Positions 1-8,100 of a stretch of DNA of 64,000 nt are shown piece by piece (within the stretch, counting starts at the first letter, position 1; each line of letters begins with the position of its first letter). Source of the stretch: Nocardia vermiculata NBRC 100427 (GTDB taxonomy: Bacteria > Actinomycetota > Actinomycetes > Mycobacteriales > Mycobacteriaceae); assembly GCF_001613265.1 (NCBI RefSeq), contig NZ_BDCA01000002.1, forward strand, positions 434,001-498,000, read 5' to 3'. Made by a program: the position numbers and the translations under genes. The notes beneath the pieces are model-generated. The model worked only from the letters and a program-made list of their open reading frames with translations, did no database searches and had not been told where the DNA came from.

Positions 1-52
1 TCTTGCCTGGCAGGGAGTCCGAGTCCCCGACCTGGTGTGATCGGACCGCCGG

Positions 53-919
53 CTATTTCAGCAGCCGGGACATGCGGCGGTCGGCGAGGATCTTGCCACC
101 GGTCTGGCAGGTCGGGCAGTACTGGAAGGACTTGTCCACGTAAGCGACCTCGCGCACGGTGTCCCCACAGACCGGGCACGGCAGCCCGGTCCGCGCGTGC
201 ACCCGCAGCCCGGCCCGCTTCTCCCCCTTGAGCCGCGCCGCGTCCTGCCCGGTGGAACGGGTGATGGCGTCGGTGAGTATCTCCCGCATGGCGCGGTACA
301 GCTCGCCGGCCTTGTCCGGGCTCAGTGTCGAGGCGGTGGCGAACGGCGACAGCCGCGCCGCATGCAGAATCTCGTCGGAGTAGGCGTTGCCGATGCCGGC
401 GAGCACGGTTTGATCGGCCAGCGCGGTCTTCAATCGTTTCGAGGATCCCGCCAGCAGTTCGGCGAACCGGTCCTCGGAGATCTCGAGGGCATCGGGGCCC
501 AAGCGAGCAATACCGGGAATCGACTGCGGATCCGCGGTGACCCATACCGCGAGCCGCTTCTTGGTGCCGGCCTCGGTGAGGTCGAAGGCGGGTGTGGCCC
601 CCTCGGGAGTGAAGAAATGGACCCGCAGCGCGAGCGGACCCTTGCCGGGCTTCGGTGGCGCCACGCTCGGCTCATCGATCCAGCGCAACCAGCCGCCGCG
701 CGACAGATGCGTGATCAACCACAAGCCGGCACAGTTCAGTCCGAGGTGTTTGCCCCAGTGACCGGCGCCGGTCACATCGCGGCCGGACAGCGCGGTCACC
801 GGCGGGTCGAATGTCTTCAGCACACTCAATGCCGCGACATCCACACGTCCGACGACCGCGCCGACGGCATGCTCGATCAGAAACTGTTCGAGGGCCACGA
901 TCTCCGGCAACTCGGGCAC
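53..919 (-). CDS. Fpg/Nei-family DNA glycosylase
   Basis: Base-excision-repair glycosylase/AP lyase of 288 residues, full length for the family. It starts with the canonical Met-Pro-Glu-Leu-Pro-Glu, in which Pro2 is the catalytic nucleophile and Glu3 the general acid, and this fixes the ATG start. Lys57 in a GHWGKH context matches Lys57 of Fpg. A helix-two-turn-helix region (about residues 150-185, containing AGIGNAYSDEIL) is followed by a C-terminal zinc finger with two CxxC pairs (CPVC ... CPTC). The zinc-finger loop reads VDKSFQYCP, where classic Fpg has an Arg (GRxTYxCP) that holds the DNA phosphate, so this is a divergent Fpg/Nei subfamily. Whether it prefers oxidised purines or pyrimidines cannot be read from sequence. 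The gene is the last of a minus-strand series after the secreted protein. Confidence 0.93.
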   Translation of the reverse strand: MPELPEIVALEQFLIEHAVGAVVGRVDVAALSVLKTFDPPVTALSGRDVTGAGHWGKHLGLNCAGLWLITHLSRGGWLRWIDEPSVAPPKPGKGPLALRVHFFTPEGATPAFDLTEAGTKKRLAVWVTADPQSIPGIARLGPDALEISEDRFAELLAGSSKRLKTALADQTVLAGIGNAYSDEILHAARLSPFATASTLSPDKAGELYRAMREILTDAITRSTGQDAARLKGEKRAGLRVHARTGLPCPVCGDTVREVAYVDKSFQYCPTCQTGGKILADRRMSRLLK

Positions 920-991
920 CCCAGCAGACTACCGGCAGACACCGACAACCTGCGGGTTTCGCCCCCGACCGTCTCGGCAGGCGCGCCGCTA

Positions 992-2065
992 CTACATCTG
1001 GGCAGGAGCATCGGGAGCAGCCGGTGCGGCAGGCGCGGGTACACCGGGCGCCACCGCACCCTCGATCGCACCGACTCCGGCGCCCACCGCGGCCCCCGCA
1101 GCCGCCGCCGGAGCCGCGATCACCGCATAACCGATGGCGGCGCCGACGACCGGCATCACCACCAGGCCCGCCGGCAGGAACGGAATACCGGCGACCAGGC
1201 CGGCGACCCCGCCGACCAGCGCACTGGTGCTCGCGATCGGGCTGCTCACGATATTGCCGACGCTGGCCCCGACGACGGCGCCGCCGAGGGTGTCCGCGGC
1301 GATCCGGTCCGAGCGCGACGGCTCGAAGCCGGCGGAATCCAGCCCGCGCGCCAGATCCGCCTCGGCCTGCGCGGCCGAATCGTTGATCTGCGCGGTCGTC
1401 TGCGGATCGATGAACCCGGGCGCCTGCGTCTGCACCGAACCGATCCGGATCATGCCTTCCGGCGCCTGGATCGGGGCCACCTCGGGCGCGAGATGTGCTG
1501 GATCGGGCAGGTGCAGCGCACCCGGATCGACCAGTGCGGGAGCGGCCAGATCCGGTACGGCGCGCATACCTTCGGCCGCATTACGGGCCACCGCGGCGGG
1601 CGCACTCACCTCGGGGCCGGCGGCCGGGGCCGGGTCTGCGATGGCGCGAGCACCGTCGACCACGGTGCGAGCCACCTCGGTGGGGCCGGGCACCGCAGGG
1701 GTGTTGTCCGGGGCGGTCGCGGTGTCCATGATCGGCGCGACCGCCGCATCGGTCGCCGCCGACGGCACGAACTGCCAGGGGCCGGGGGCCGCCTGCGTCA
1801 GCGCGTGGTCCACGGCGCCGGCGGCACCGGCGAATCCGGGGTCGGAGGTCACCGCGGTCGGCAGCACCCGGCCGGCGATATCGGTGACCGGGCCCGCGAG
1901 CGGTGTCGCACCGGAATCGGTGGCCGGGGCCGCCGCTTCGGTGGGCGCCGCACCGGCCGGAGCCATCTGCCACAGCGCGACGCTCAGTGGTAGCGCCCCC
2001 ACCAGCAGTAGGGATCCACCACGCTTGGCCCGCTGTTTCGATGCCGCCGAATGCCGCGCTGCCAT
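992..2065 (-). CDS. Secreted or envelope Ala/Pro-rich protein with glycine-zipper C-terminal region
   Basis: No enzymatic function recognised. The frame stays open to 2269, but I choose the ATG at 2065 because a good ribosome-binding site (GGGAGG) lies 6 bases upstream and a signal peptide follows at once: a basic N-terminus (HSAASKQRAKRGG), a hydrophobic core and an AGA-AP type cleavage site near residue 40. The mature middle is rich in Ala, Pro, Asp and Thr, low complexity and probably disordered. The last 100 or so residues are a Gly/Ala/Val-rich hydrophobic stretch with repeated small-x-x-x-Gly spacing, as in glycine-zipper membrane segments. Composition suggests a cell-envelope protein of the kind common in mycolic-acid actinobacteria; that is inference. 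It is 357 residues long. Confidence 0.75.
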   Translation of the reverse strand: MAARHSAASKQRAKRGGSLLLVGALPLSVALWQMAPAGAAPTEAAAPATDSGATPLAGPVTDIAGRVLPTAVTSDPGFAGAAGAVDHALTQAAPGPWQFVPSAATDAAVAPIMDTATAPDNTPAVPGPTEVARTVVDGARAIADPAPAAGPEVSAPAAVARNAAEGMRAVPDLAAPALVDPGALHLPDPAHLAPEVAPIQAPEGMIRIGSVQTQAPGFIDPQTTAQINDSAAQAEADLARGLDSAGFEPSRSDRIAADTLGGAVVGASVGNIVSSPIASTSALVGGVAGLVAGIPFLPAGLVVMPVVGAAIGYAVIAAPAAAAGAAVGAGVGAIEGAVAPGVPAPAAPAAPDAPAQM

Positions 2066-2232
2066 GAACAACCTCCCAGTCGGATACCAATTCGATGACA
2101 GTGATTCGAGCCTGGTGGTGGTACGGATCACATCGGCAGCGATATTTCCCGGAACATCGTTATTGTCCGGACTCCGGTGGCATCGTGGCGGCACGCGACC
2201 GTGGCATCGTGGCCGCGCACGGCCTGGGGCCC

Positions 2233-2982
2233 TCAGCTCCGCCGCAGCAGATAGATATCCATGATCCATCCCTTCGCTGCGCGAAGCTCGTCGCGGCGCC
2301 GAACGATCGAATCACGCACCGCCAGCAGCGGACCCTCGATCAGCGTTTCGTCCGGCATGCCCAGATAGGCGCCCCACCAGATATGCAGATCGGCACCGGT
2401 CAGCTGGGTGAACGAACATTCCCCGTCGAGCATCACCAGCGTCGACTCACCGGCGGCGACCCCCTCCTCGCGGAGGCGTCGACCAGTGGTGATGTGTACC
2501 GGCTCGCCGATCTCGTGCAACACGATGCGATGCGCGGCAGCCAGCGACTGGGCACTGGTCACACCCGGAATCACCGTGTAGTCGAATCGAGTGCCGGCCT
2601 CGAGCACCCGCTCGACCATGCGCAGGGTGCTGTCGTAGAGCGACGGGTCACCCCAGACCAGGATCGCGCCGACACCGTCGGTGTCGTCGAAGGCCCGGCC
2701 GAGCAGCTCGGCACGGCGCCGATGCCAGTCGGCGACCACATCGCGATAACCACCGGCGGAGTCGACGGTGCGTTCGCGCGGCGGGTCGGCGATCTCGACC
2801 ACGCGGTGACCCGGATCGGCGTACTCGGCGAGCAGCGCCGCCCGCACCTCGGTCAGTTCGCGCTTGACTTCCCCCTTCCCGATCACGAAGAAGGTATCGA
2901 CCCGACCGATCGCCTCGATCGCCTGCACCGTCACCTGGCGGGGATCACCGGCACCGATCCCGATCACATAGAGCCTTCGCAC
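2233..2982 (-). CDS. cobF: Precorrin-6A synthase (deacetylating), CobF
   Basis: SAM-dependent methyltransferase of aerobic cobalamin synthesis. It methylates precorrin-5 at C-1 and releases acetate to give precorrin-6A. The protein opens with [17 protein letters not shown], the tetrapyrrole-methylase glycine-rich loop, and carries the second family motif [10 protein letters not shown] and the segment VIPGVTSAQ. The reading frame extends upstream to 3099, but the extra residues are Pro/Gly/Ala-rich and non-conserved. I choose the GTG at 2982, 10 bases after a GGAAAG ribosome-binding site, which gives 249 residues, the usual CobF length. The gene is divergent from thyA and is not clustered with other cob genes; cobM lies 55 kb away beyond the NRPS. 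CobF is specific to the oxygen-dependent pathway. Confidence 0.92.
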   Translation of the reverse strand: MRRLYVIGIGAGDPRQVTVQAIEAIGRVDTFFVIGKGEVKRELTEVRAALLAEYADPGHRVVEIADPPRERTVDSAGGYRDVVADWHRRRAELLGRAFDDTDGVGAILVWGDPSLYDSTLRMVERVLEAGTRFDYTVIPGVTSAQSLAAAHRIVLHEIGEPVHITTGRRLREEGVAAGESTLVMLDGECSFTQLTGADLHIWWGAYLGMPDETLIEGPLLAVRDSIVRRRDELRAAKGWIMDIYLLRRS

Positions 2983-3100
2983 GATCACCCAGCTTTCCAG
3001 CACCCCCGGTGCCGGGCCGGGTGCGGCCCCGGGAACAGCACCGGCCGGGTCGCCCGCGGCACCGGCGGCCGGGTGAAACGGGGTGCACGGTGGCTGCACG

Positions 3101-3135
3101 TTACCGGCGGGGTAGCCCTCGCTAGGCTGGCCTGC
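3101..3135 (+). promoter_or_regulatory. Candidate thyA promoter giving a leaderless transcript
   Basis: A TAGGCT hexamer at 3123-3128 fits an actinobacterial -10 box (TAnnnT), with TTACCG at 3101-3106 as a possible -35 sixteen bases upstream. The thyA ATG lies 7 bases after the -10, where transcription would be expected to begin, and there is no Shine-Dalgarno sequence. The thyA mRNA is therefore probably leaderless. Promoter calls made by eye are tentative. Confidence 0.45.
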
Positions 3136-3996
3136 ATGGACAGCGCACCCACCTCACCCACTGCTCCCGGTGCGCATACCGCCGGTGGCAGCTCCGGGGC
3201 GATCGATACCCAGTACGAGGACCTGTTGCGTCTCGTACTCGAACACGGCACACCGAAAGCCGACCGGACCGGTACCGGAACGCGCTCGGTCTTCGGCCAT
3301 CAGCTCCGTTACGACCTGTCGGCGGGTTTCCCGCTGATCACCACCAAAAAGGTGCATCTGAAATCCATCGTCTACGAATTGCTGTGGTTCCTGCGCGGCG
3401 ATTCCAATGTCGGCTGGCTGCACGAGCACGGCGTCACGATCTGGGACGAATGGGCCGACGAACACGGCGAACTCGGCCCGGTCTACGGCGTGCAGTGGCG
3501 GAGCTGGCCGACCCCGGACGGCGAGCAGATCGATCAGATCGCCCAGGTGCTGCACACCCTGCGCACCAATCCGGACTCGCGCCGCATCATCGTGTCCGCC
3601 TGGAATGTGGCGCAGCTCGACGAGATGGCGCTGGCGCCCTGTCATGCGCTGTTCCAGTTCCACGTCGCCGACGGCAAACTGTCCTGCCAGCTGTATCAGC
3701 GCAGTGCCGATCTGTTCCTCGGGGTGCCCTTCAATATCGCCAGCTATGCCCTGCTGACTTTGATGGTGGCCCAGCAGTGCGAACTCGAACCGGGTGACTT
3801 CATCTGGACCGGCGGCGACTGCCACATCTACGACAACCACGTCGAGCAGGTGAGAGAGCAGCTGACCCGGGCGCCGTACCCGTTCCCCCGCCTCCACCTG
3901 CGCCCCGCGCCGACCCTGTTCGATTACGAGTTCGAACATGTGGAGCTGCACGATTACCGGCACCATCCGGCGATCAAGGCTCCGGTGGCGGTATGA
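3136..3996 (+). CDS. thyA: Thymidylate synthase (ThyA type)
   Basis: Converts dUMP and methylene-tetrahydrofolate to dTMP and dihydrofolate in the cytoplasm. The 286-residue protein has the catalytic Cys169 in [11 protein letters not shown], the dUMP-binding [21 protein letters not shown] segment nearby, the folate-site segment [12 protein letters not shown], and the C-terminal IKAPVAV typical of ThyA. The ATG at 3136 gives about 22 extra Ser/Pro/Gly-rich residues before the conserved [10 protein letters not shown] shorter start is possible but no internal ATG or GTG fits better, and a candidate -10 sits 7 bases upstream. The stop codon overlaps the folA start (ATGA), indicating translational coupling. 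Confidence 0.96.
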   Translation: MDSAPTSPTAPGAHTAGGSSGAIDTQYEDLLRLVLEHGTPKADRTGTGTRSVFGHQLRYDLSAGFPLITTKKVHLKSIVYELLWFLRGDSNVGWLHEHGVTIWDEWADEHGELGPVYGVQWRSWPTPDGEQIDQIAQVLHTLRTNPDSRRIIVSAWNVAQLDEMALAPCHALFQFHVADGKLSCQLYQRSADLFLGVPFNIASYALLTLMVAQQCELEPGDFIWTGGDCHIYDNHVEQVREQLTRAPYPFPRLHLRPAPTLFDYEFEHVELHDYRHHPAIKAPVAV

Positions 3997-4499
3997 CCCG
4001 GGTCGGGATGATCTGGGCACAGACACCCGCCGGTGTGATCGGCGCCGACAATGCCATTCCGTGGCGGGTGCCGGAGGACATGGCACATTTCAAGGCGGTC
4101 ACCGCGGGCCATCCGGTACTGATGGGCCGGCGCACCTGGGATTCACTGTCACCGCGGTTCCGGCCGCTGCCGGGGCGCCGCAATATCGTCATCACCCGGC
4201 AGCCGGACTGGGCGGCACCGGGAGCCGAGCGCGCCGGCTCGATTCGCCAGGCCCTCGAACTGACCGGCACCGACCCCGTGTGGATTATGGGCGGTGGTGA
4301 GATTTATCGCGCCGCAATGGATTACGCAACCGAGCTGATGGTCACCGAGGTCGACGCCGATATTCCCGGTGATGCCTACGCCCCCGAGATCGCGGCCGAC
4401 TGGCAGGCCGAGGACACCCCGTGGTCGCAGTCGCGCTCGGGTCTGCGCTACCGGATCCGGCACTTCACCCGCGCAAGCGCACCGGCTGCCGCCCGCTGA
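3993..4499 (+). CDS. folA: Dihydrofolate reductase
   Basis: NADPH-dependent enzyme that reduces the dihydrofolate made by ThyA back to tetrahydrofolate. The 168-residue protein aligns along its length with actinobacterial DHFR: the Met20-type loop [20 protein letters not shown] with the catalytic acid at Asp29, the cofactor motif [21 protein letters not shown], and the second nucleotide-binding motif WIMGGGEIY. It overlaps thyA by four bases, so the pair forms a self-contained dTMP-cycle operon. The C-terminus (SAPAAAR) shows no encapsulin cargo peptide although an encapsulin operon lies just downstream. Confidence 0.96.
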   Translation: MTRVGMIWAQTPAGVIGADNAIPWRVPEDMAHFKAVTAGHPVLMGRRTWDSLSPRFRPLPGRRNIVITRQPDWAAPGAERAGSIRQALELTGTDPVWIMGGGEIYRAAMDYATELMVTEVDADIPGDAYAPEIAADWQAEDTPWSQSRSGLRYRIRHFTRASAPAAAR

Positions 4500-4649
4500 C
4501 GGCCGAGCTCTGCTCCGGCCGCGTACACATCGGTATCGAACCCGAATCGCATCCGCGAAACGCCCGAGCGCCCGCGGCCGGTCCGGCATACTCACCGATA
4601 TCCAGCCTGTGACCACAGCCCGATCCCGGCTGAACCGCGCGAGAGGCAG

Positions 4650-4979
4650 ATGATGGACAAGAAATCGCTGACAGCCGTAGCTCGCCAACAGTTGAAACTG
4701 GCTGCGTCCGCCAGCAGCGGACGCAGCTCGCAGACCATCTACGGCGGCCACACCCACAGCCTGCGCCAGACCGTCATCGCCCTCACCGCGGGCCAGAGCC
4801 TGGCCGAGCACGAAACCCAGAGCGAGGCCACGCTGCAGGTGCTCACCGGCGTCCTCACACTGATCAGCGGAACCAAGGAATGGAAGGGGTCGCCGGGCGA
4901 TCTGCTGGTGATTCCGGCGGCGCGCCACAGTGTGAAGGCCATCGACGATGCGGCGTTCCTGCTGACCGTCGCGAAGTGA
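4650..4979 (+). CDS. Small single-domain cupin protein
   Basis: A 109-residue protein with one cupin barrel. It has a GGHTHSLRQTVIAL strand, LAEHETQSEATLQVLTGVLTLI (cupin motif 1, with a His and a Glu as possible metal ligands) and SPGDLLVIPAARHSVKAIDDAAFLL (motif 2 with its His). Two ATG codons are adjacent; the second, at 4653, sits 6 bases after GAGAGG and may be the true start. Substrate and role are unknown. Small cupins of this kind often act as sensors or simple metal-dependent enzymes in stress genes. It precedes the DyP/encapsulin operon by 78 bases on the same strand, but a likely promoter lies between them, so a functional link is not shown. Confidence 0.8.
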   Translation: MMDKKSLTAVARQQLKLAASASSGRSSQTIYGGHTHSLRQTVIALTAGQSLAEHETQSEATLQVLTGVLTLISGTKEWKGSPGDLLVIPAARHSVKAIDDAAFLLTVAK

Positions 4980-5044
4980 CCGGCTCATCCGAGGACGACC
5001 GGACATGTGAGTCGGCATACATGCCTCGCTCCGGTTGCGCGCCG

Positions 5045-5057
5045 TAGGCTGTTGATC
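5045..5057 (+). promoter_or_regulatory. Candidate -10 box for a leaderless DyP/encapsulin transcript
   Basis: TAGGCT at 5045-5050 followed by 7 bases and then the DyP ATG at 5058. This is the same hexamer and spacing as before thyA. No convincing -35 or ribosome-binding site is visible. Confidence 0.4.
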
Positions 5058-6092
5058 ATGGGTGAGCCGCAGCCGATTCTCGATCCGCTCTCGCGGGCCG
5101 CGATCTTCCTCGTCGCCACCATCGACGAGGGAGGTGAGCCTGCCGTGCGCGACTTCCTGGCGGATCTGGCCGGGTTGCGGCGTTCCGTCGGTTTCCGGGT
5201 GCCGGATTCGCATCTGTCGTGTGTCACGAGTATCGGCTCGGCAGCCTGGGATCGACTGTTCGCCGGCCCGAAACCCGCGCAGCTGCACGAATTCCCGGGC
5301 TACACCGGAGCGGTCCATCAGGCCCCGGCCACGGCCGGTGATCTGCTGTTCCACCTCAAGTCCGATACGCCCGACGCCTGCTTCGAACTGGCCATGCTGA
5401 TCGATTCCACGCTGCGCGGCGCGGCGACCATCGTGGACGAGACCGTCGGCTTCCGCTATTTCGAGCAGCGAGACCTGCTCGGATTCGTCGACGGCACCGA
5501 GAATCCCGAAGGCACCGACGCCGTGGCCGCCGCGCTGATCGGCGCCGACGACCCCGAATTCGCCGGTGGCAGTTATGTGGTCGTGCAGAAGTACCTGCAC
5601 GACCTGGACGCGTGGAATGCGCTCACGGTGGAGGAGCAGCAGCTCGTCATCGGCCGCACCAAACTCGAGGACCGGGAACTGTCCGACGAGCAGAAACCCG
5701 CGGATTCCCATGTGGCGGTGAACACTCTCATCGATCCGGACGGCACCGAGCGCAAGATCCTGCGCGCCAACATGCCGTTCGGCAGTGTGCGCAAAGGCGA
5801 GTTCGGCACCTACTACGTCGCGTACGCCGCCACCCCGGAAGTCACCGACCGGATGCTGGTGCGCATGTTCCTCGGCAGCGACGAGGCCGCCTACGACCGC
5901 ATCCTCGATTTCTCCACCGCCGTCACCGGCACCCAGTTCTTCACCCCGTCCAACGAGTTCTTCGACGACCTGCCGGATGCTCCCGTGCAGGAGGAGGAAC
6001 TCTCGGCAGCCGGTATCACCGAGCTGCCCGCGGCCGCGTCTTCCGGCGACGGCTCTCTCGGTATCGGCACGTTGAAAAGGATTCCTTCATGA
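5058..6092 (+). CDS. DyP-type heme peroxidase with encapsulin cargo-loading peptide
   Basis: Dye-decolourising peroxidase that oxidises bulky substrates with hydrogen peroxide. It has the DyP hallmark GFVDGTENPEG with distal Asp145, the proximal heme ligand His218 in ADSHVAVNT, and distal Arg236 in ILRANMPFG. The C-terminal extension ends in DGSLGIGTLKR followed by three residues, which matches the known encapsulin-targeting peptide of actinobacterial DyP proteins, so the enzyme should be packaged in the encapsulin shell. The ATG at 5058 gives 344 residues; an upstream in-frame ATG at 5007 would add a non-conserved Arg-rich stretch and run through the candidate promoter. The stop overlaps the encapsulin start by four bases. 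Confidence 0.96.
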   Translation: MGEPQPILDPLSRAAIFLVATIDEGGEPAVRDFLADLAGLRRSVGFRVPDSHLSCVTSIGSAAWDRLFAGPKPAQLHEFPGYTGAVHQAPATAGDLLFHLKSDTPDACFELAMLIDSTLRGAATIVDETVGFRYFEQRDLLGFVDGTENPEGTDAVAAALIGADDPEFAGGSYVVVQKYLHDLDAWNALTVEEQQLVIGRTKLEDRELSDEQKPADSHVAVNTLIDPDGTERKILRANMPFGSVRKGEFGTYYVAYAATPEVTDRMLVRMFLGSDEAAYDRILDFSTAVTGTQFFTPSNEFFDDLPDAPVQEEELSAAGITELPAAASSGDGSLGIGTLKRIPS

Positions 6093-6889
6093 ACAATCTG
6101 CATCGTGAGCTCGCGCCGATCACCTCCGAAGCGTGGTCGGCTATCGAGGAAGAGGCGACCCGCACCTTCCGGCGCCATATCGCCGGACGCCGGGTGGTCG
6201 ATCTATCGGGTCCACACGGAACCGACTACTCCGCGGTCGGATTGGGACGTACTACCAGCATCGACTCTCCCGATCAGGGCGTGCAGGCACGGCAGCGCCA
6301 GGTCGCGCCGCTGGTGGAGCTGCGGGTTCCGTTCACCCTGTCCCGTGACGAGCTCGACAATGTCGAGCGCGGCGCACAGGATGCCGATCTGGACCCTGTC
6401 AAGGACGCCGCCAAGAAGATCGCCTTCGCCGAGGATCGCGCCGTATTCGAGGGGTATCCCGCGGCCGGTATCAGCGGTATCCGTGCCTCGGCGTCCAATG
6501 CGCCGGTCACGGCACCGAGCGATCCGACGTTGATCCCGGAGGCCATCGCCCAGTCCCTCAGCGAGCTGCGGCTGGCCGGTGTGGACGGCCCCTATTCGGT
6601 GCTGCTGAGTGCCGATCTCTACACCGGGGTCAGCGAGACCTCCGATCACGGTCATCCGATTCGCACCCATATCGAACGCCTGATCCCCGGCGGCGAGATC
6701 ATCTGGGCACCCGCCATCGACGGTGCCTTCGTCCTGACCACCCGCGGTGGCGACTTCGATCTGCAGCTGGGCCAGGATCTTTCGATCGGCTACCTGTCAC
6801 ACGACGCGGATACCGTGCAGCTGTACTTCCAGGAGAGCCTGACCTTCCTGGTGTACACCGCCGAGGCCGCGGTGGCGCTGCACAGCTGA
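6089..6889 (+). CDS. Encapsulin shell protein (family 1)
   Basis: HK97-fold protein that self-assembles into an icosahedral protein nanocompartment around DyP peroxidase. The 266-residue sequence begins NNLHRELAPITSEAWSAIEEEA and includes ARQRQVAPLVELRVPF, DRAVFEGYPAAGISGI, the LLSADLYTGVSET segment, and a C-terminus ending in SLTFLVYTAEAAVALHS, all typical of the DyP-linked encapsulins of actinobacteria. It starts inside the DyP stop codon (ATGA), so cargo and shell are translationally coupled. The likely role is containment of peroxide chemistry during oxidative stress; this follows from the family, not from this sequence alone. Confidence 0.96.
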   Translation: MNNLHRELAPITSEAWSAIEEEATRTFRRHIAGRRVVDLSGPHGTDYSAVGLGRTTSIDSPDQGVQARQRQVAPLVELRVPFTLSRDELDNVERGAQDADLDPVKDAAKKIAFAEDRAVFEGYPAAGISGIRASASNAPVTAPSDPTLIPEAIAQSLSELRLAGVDGPYSVLLSADLYTGVSETSDHGHPIRTHIERLIPGGEIIWAPAIDGAFVLTTRGGDFDLQLGQDLSIGYLSHDADTVQLYFQESLTFLVYTAEAAVALHS

Positions 6890-7063
6890 CCGACAGCGGG
6901 TCGGGGCGGGCCGCCGGTGGGGTGGACAACAGCACGCCGATCGGTACCGTGTACGCGAGATATCGGCGGGTGCTCACGCACCGCGGAACCTGGGAGGCGG
7001 CGTGGACGCGCACATGTGGTCCACCGTGACCGGTCGGACCGACCCGATCGGATCGGTGCCGGA

Positions 7064-7657
7064 ATGAGCGACGAGCTGCCTCCCGTTCCCGGCGAACGGC
7101 CCGACACCGCGCCCCGCCTCGGTGATCCACCGAAAGCAGTCCGGGCCGGTGTCGTCACCATGCGGCGCATCGCGGCCTATTCCGCCGGTGCCGCCCTGTC
7201 GGTTCTGGTCGTGACGGCTGTGGTGGTCGCGTGCTTCGGGCTGAACCGGATCTTCACCGGATTGTTGCTGGGTGCGATCGTGGCCGTTGCCGTGCTGGTG
7301 ACATTGTTCGGCCGGGATACCGTCGTCCTCACCGACCGCGCCATCTACCGGCGCACCCCGTGGGCCGAGTCCCGGCTGGACTGGAGCCGGGTGGTCGCGG
7401 GCCGCTTCGCGCTCGACGAACGGTCCCGCTGGTCACTGGCACTGGACCTGAGCGGTGACGAACCACATGACGAGCTGGTGCTGCTGAGCATTCCGCCGGT
7501 GGAGCACCCGGTGTCCAATGCCTACGAACATCGCAAACGCGAGCAGGTCGCACAGGTGCGCCGGCTACTGCGGGACAAGCGAGTACCGGTCACCCTGCTG
7601 CCGGAGATAGCGTCGGCCCTGCACGAGCATTGGAAACTGGCCCCCGCCGCCAGGTGA
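7064..7657 (+). CDS. Two-span membrane protein of unknown function
   Basis: A 197-residue protein I do not recognise. After about 33 soluble N-terminal residues there are two transmembrane helices (roughly residues 36-58 and 63-82, separated by FGLNRIF). The C-terminal half is soluble, with alternating beta-like segments (VLTDRAIYRRTPWAESRLDWSRV ...) that resemble the bacterial PH-like domains found in small actinobacterial membrane proteins; that resemblance is tentative. The ATG at 7064 is chosen over an upstream ATG at 6917 because the extra residues are Arg-rich and non-conserved. The Nudix gene follows 22 bases later on the same strand, so the two are probably co-transcribed. Confidence 0.7.
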   Translation: MSDELPPVPGERPDTAPRLGDPPKAVRAGVVTMRRIAAYSAGAALSVLVVTAVVVACFGLNRIFTGLLLGAIVAVAVLVTLFGRDTVVLTDRAIYRRTPWAESRLDWSRVVAGRFALDERSRWSLALDLSGDEPHDELVLLSIPPVEHPVSNAYEHRKREQVAQVRRLLRDKRVPVTLLPEIASALHEHWKLAPAAR

Positions 7658-7679
7658 TCACAGCAAAGGCTTTCCTGTC

Positions 7680-8078
7680 ATGATCCGCACCGCCGCACTC
7701 GCCCATATCCGCGACCGCCGTCTGCTGCAGGCGCGTTCGACCGGTAAGGATGTGTTCTACATGGCGGGCGGCAAGATCGACCCCGGGGAATCAGCGGTCC
7801 AGGCGCTGTACCGCGAGGTGCGCGAGGAACTCGGGGTCGGCGTGCGCACCCACGACGAGCTCGGTGTCTTCGAATGCGAGGCCTACGGGCATGCCCCGGG
7901 CACCGCCCTGCACATGACGTGCTACACCGCCGATCTCACCGGCGACCCCACTCCGACCAGCGAAATCGCCGAACTGCGCTATTTCACGGTCGGCGAGTAC
8001 GCGGCGATGCCACAGGTGGCACCCGGCTCGATGCTGGTATTCCGCCGACTGCACGAGCTGGACCTGATCGACTGGTGA
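7680..8078 (+). CDS. Nudix hydrolase
   Basis: A 132-residue, single-domain pyrophosphohydrolase. The Nudix box spans residues 31-53: Gly31, five residues, Glu37, seven residues, then Arg45-Glu46-x-x-Glu49-Glu50-x-Gly52. The acidic residues are the Mg2+ ligands that hydrolyse a nucleoside-diphosphate-linked substrate. The length and the ending SMLVFRRLHELDLIDW suggest a MutT-like or ADP-ribose-type housecleaning enzyme, but the substrate cannot be fixed by sequence. AAAGG lies 10 bases before the ATG. It ends 22 bases from the convergent MFS transporter gene. Confidence 0.92.
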   Translation: MIRTAALAHIRDRRLLQARSTGKDVFYMAGGKIDPGESAVQALYREVREELGVGVRTHDELGVFECEAYGHAPGTALHMTCYTADLTGDPTPTSEIAELRYFTVGEYAAMPQVAPGSMLVFRRLHELDLIDW

Positions 8079-8100
8079 GGGCGGGATCCGGTCGTGCGGA

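Noticed and set aside
1..52. Possible partial gene or tRNA end at the left edge
   Set aside because: The 52 bases before the glycosylase stop show no coding signal long enough to judge and no tRNA-like T-arm.
2983..3099. N-terminal extension of CobF from an ATG at 3099
   Set aside because: The extra residues are Pro/Gly/Ala-rich, unlike any CobF start, and overlap the divergent promoter region. A GTG with a ribosome-binding site begins the conserved sequence.
4501..4520. Imperfect GGCCGAG/CTCCGGCC inverted repeat after folA
   Set aside because: The arms do not pair cleanly and no T-run follows, so it is not a convincing terminator.
6890..6904. Hairpin CCGAC-AGCGG-GTCGG after the encapsulin gene
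   Set aside because: A 5-base stem without a T-run is expected by chance in such GC-rich DNA.
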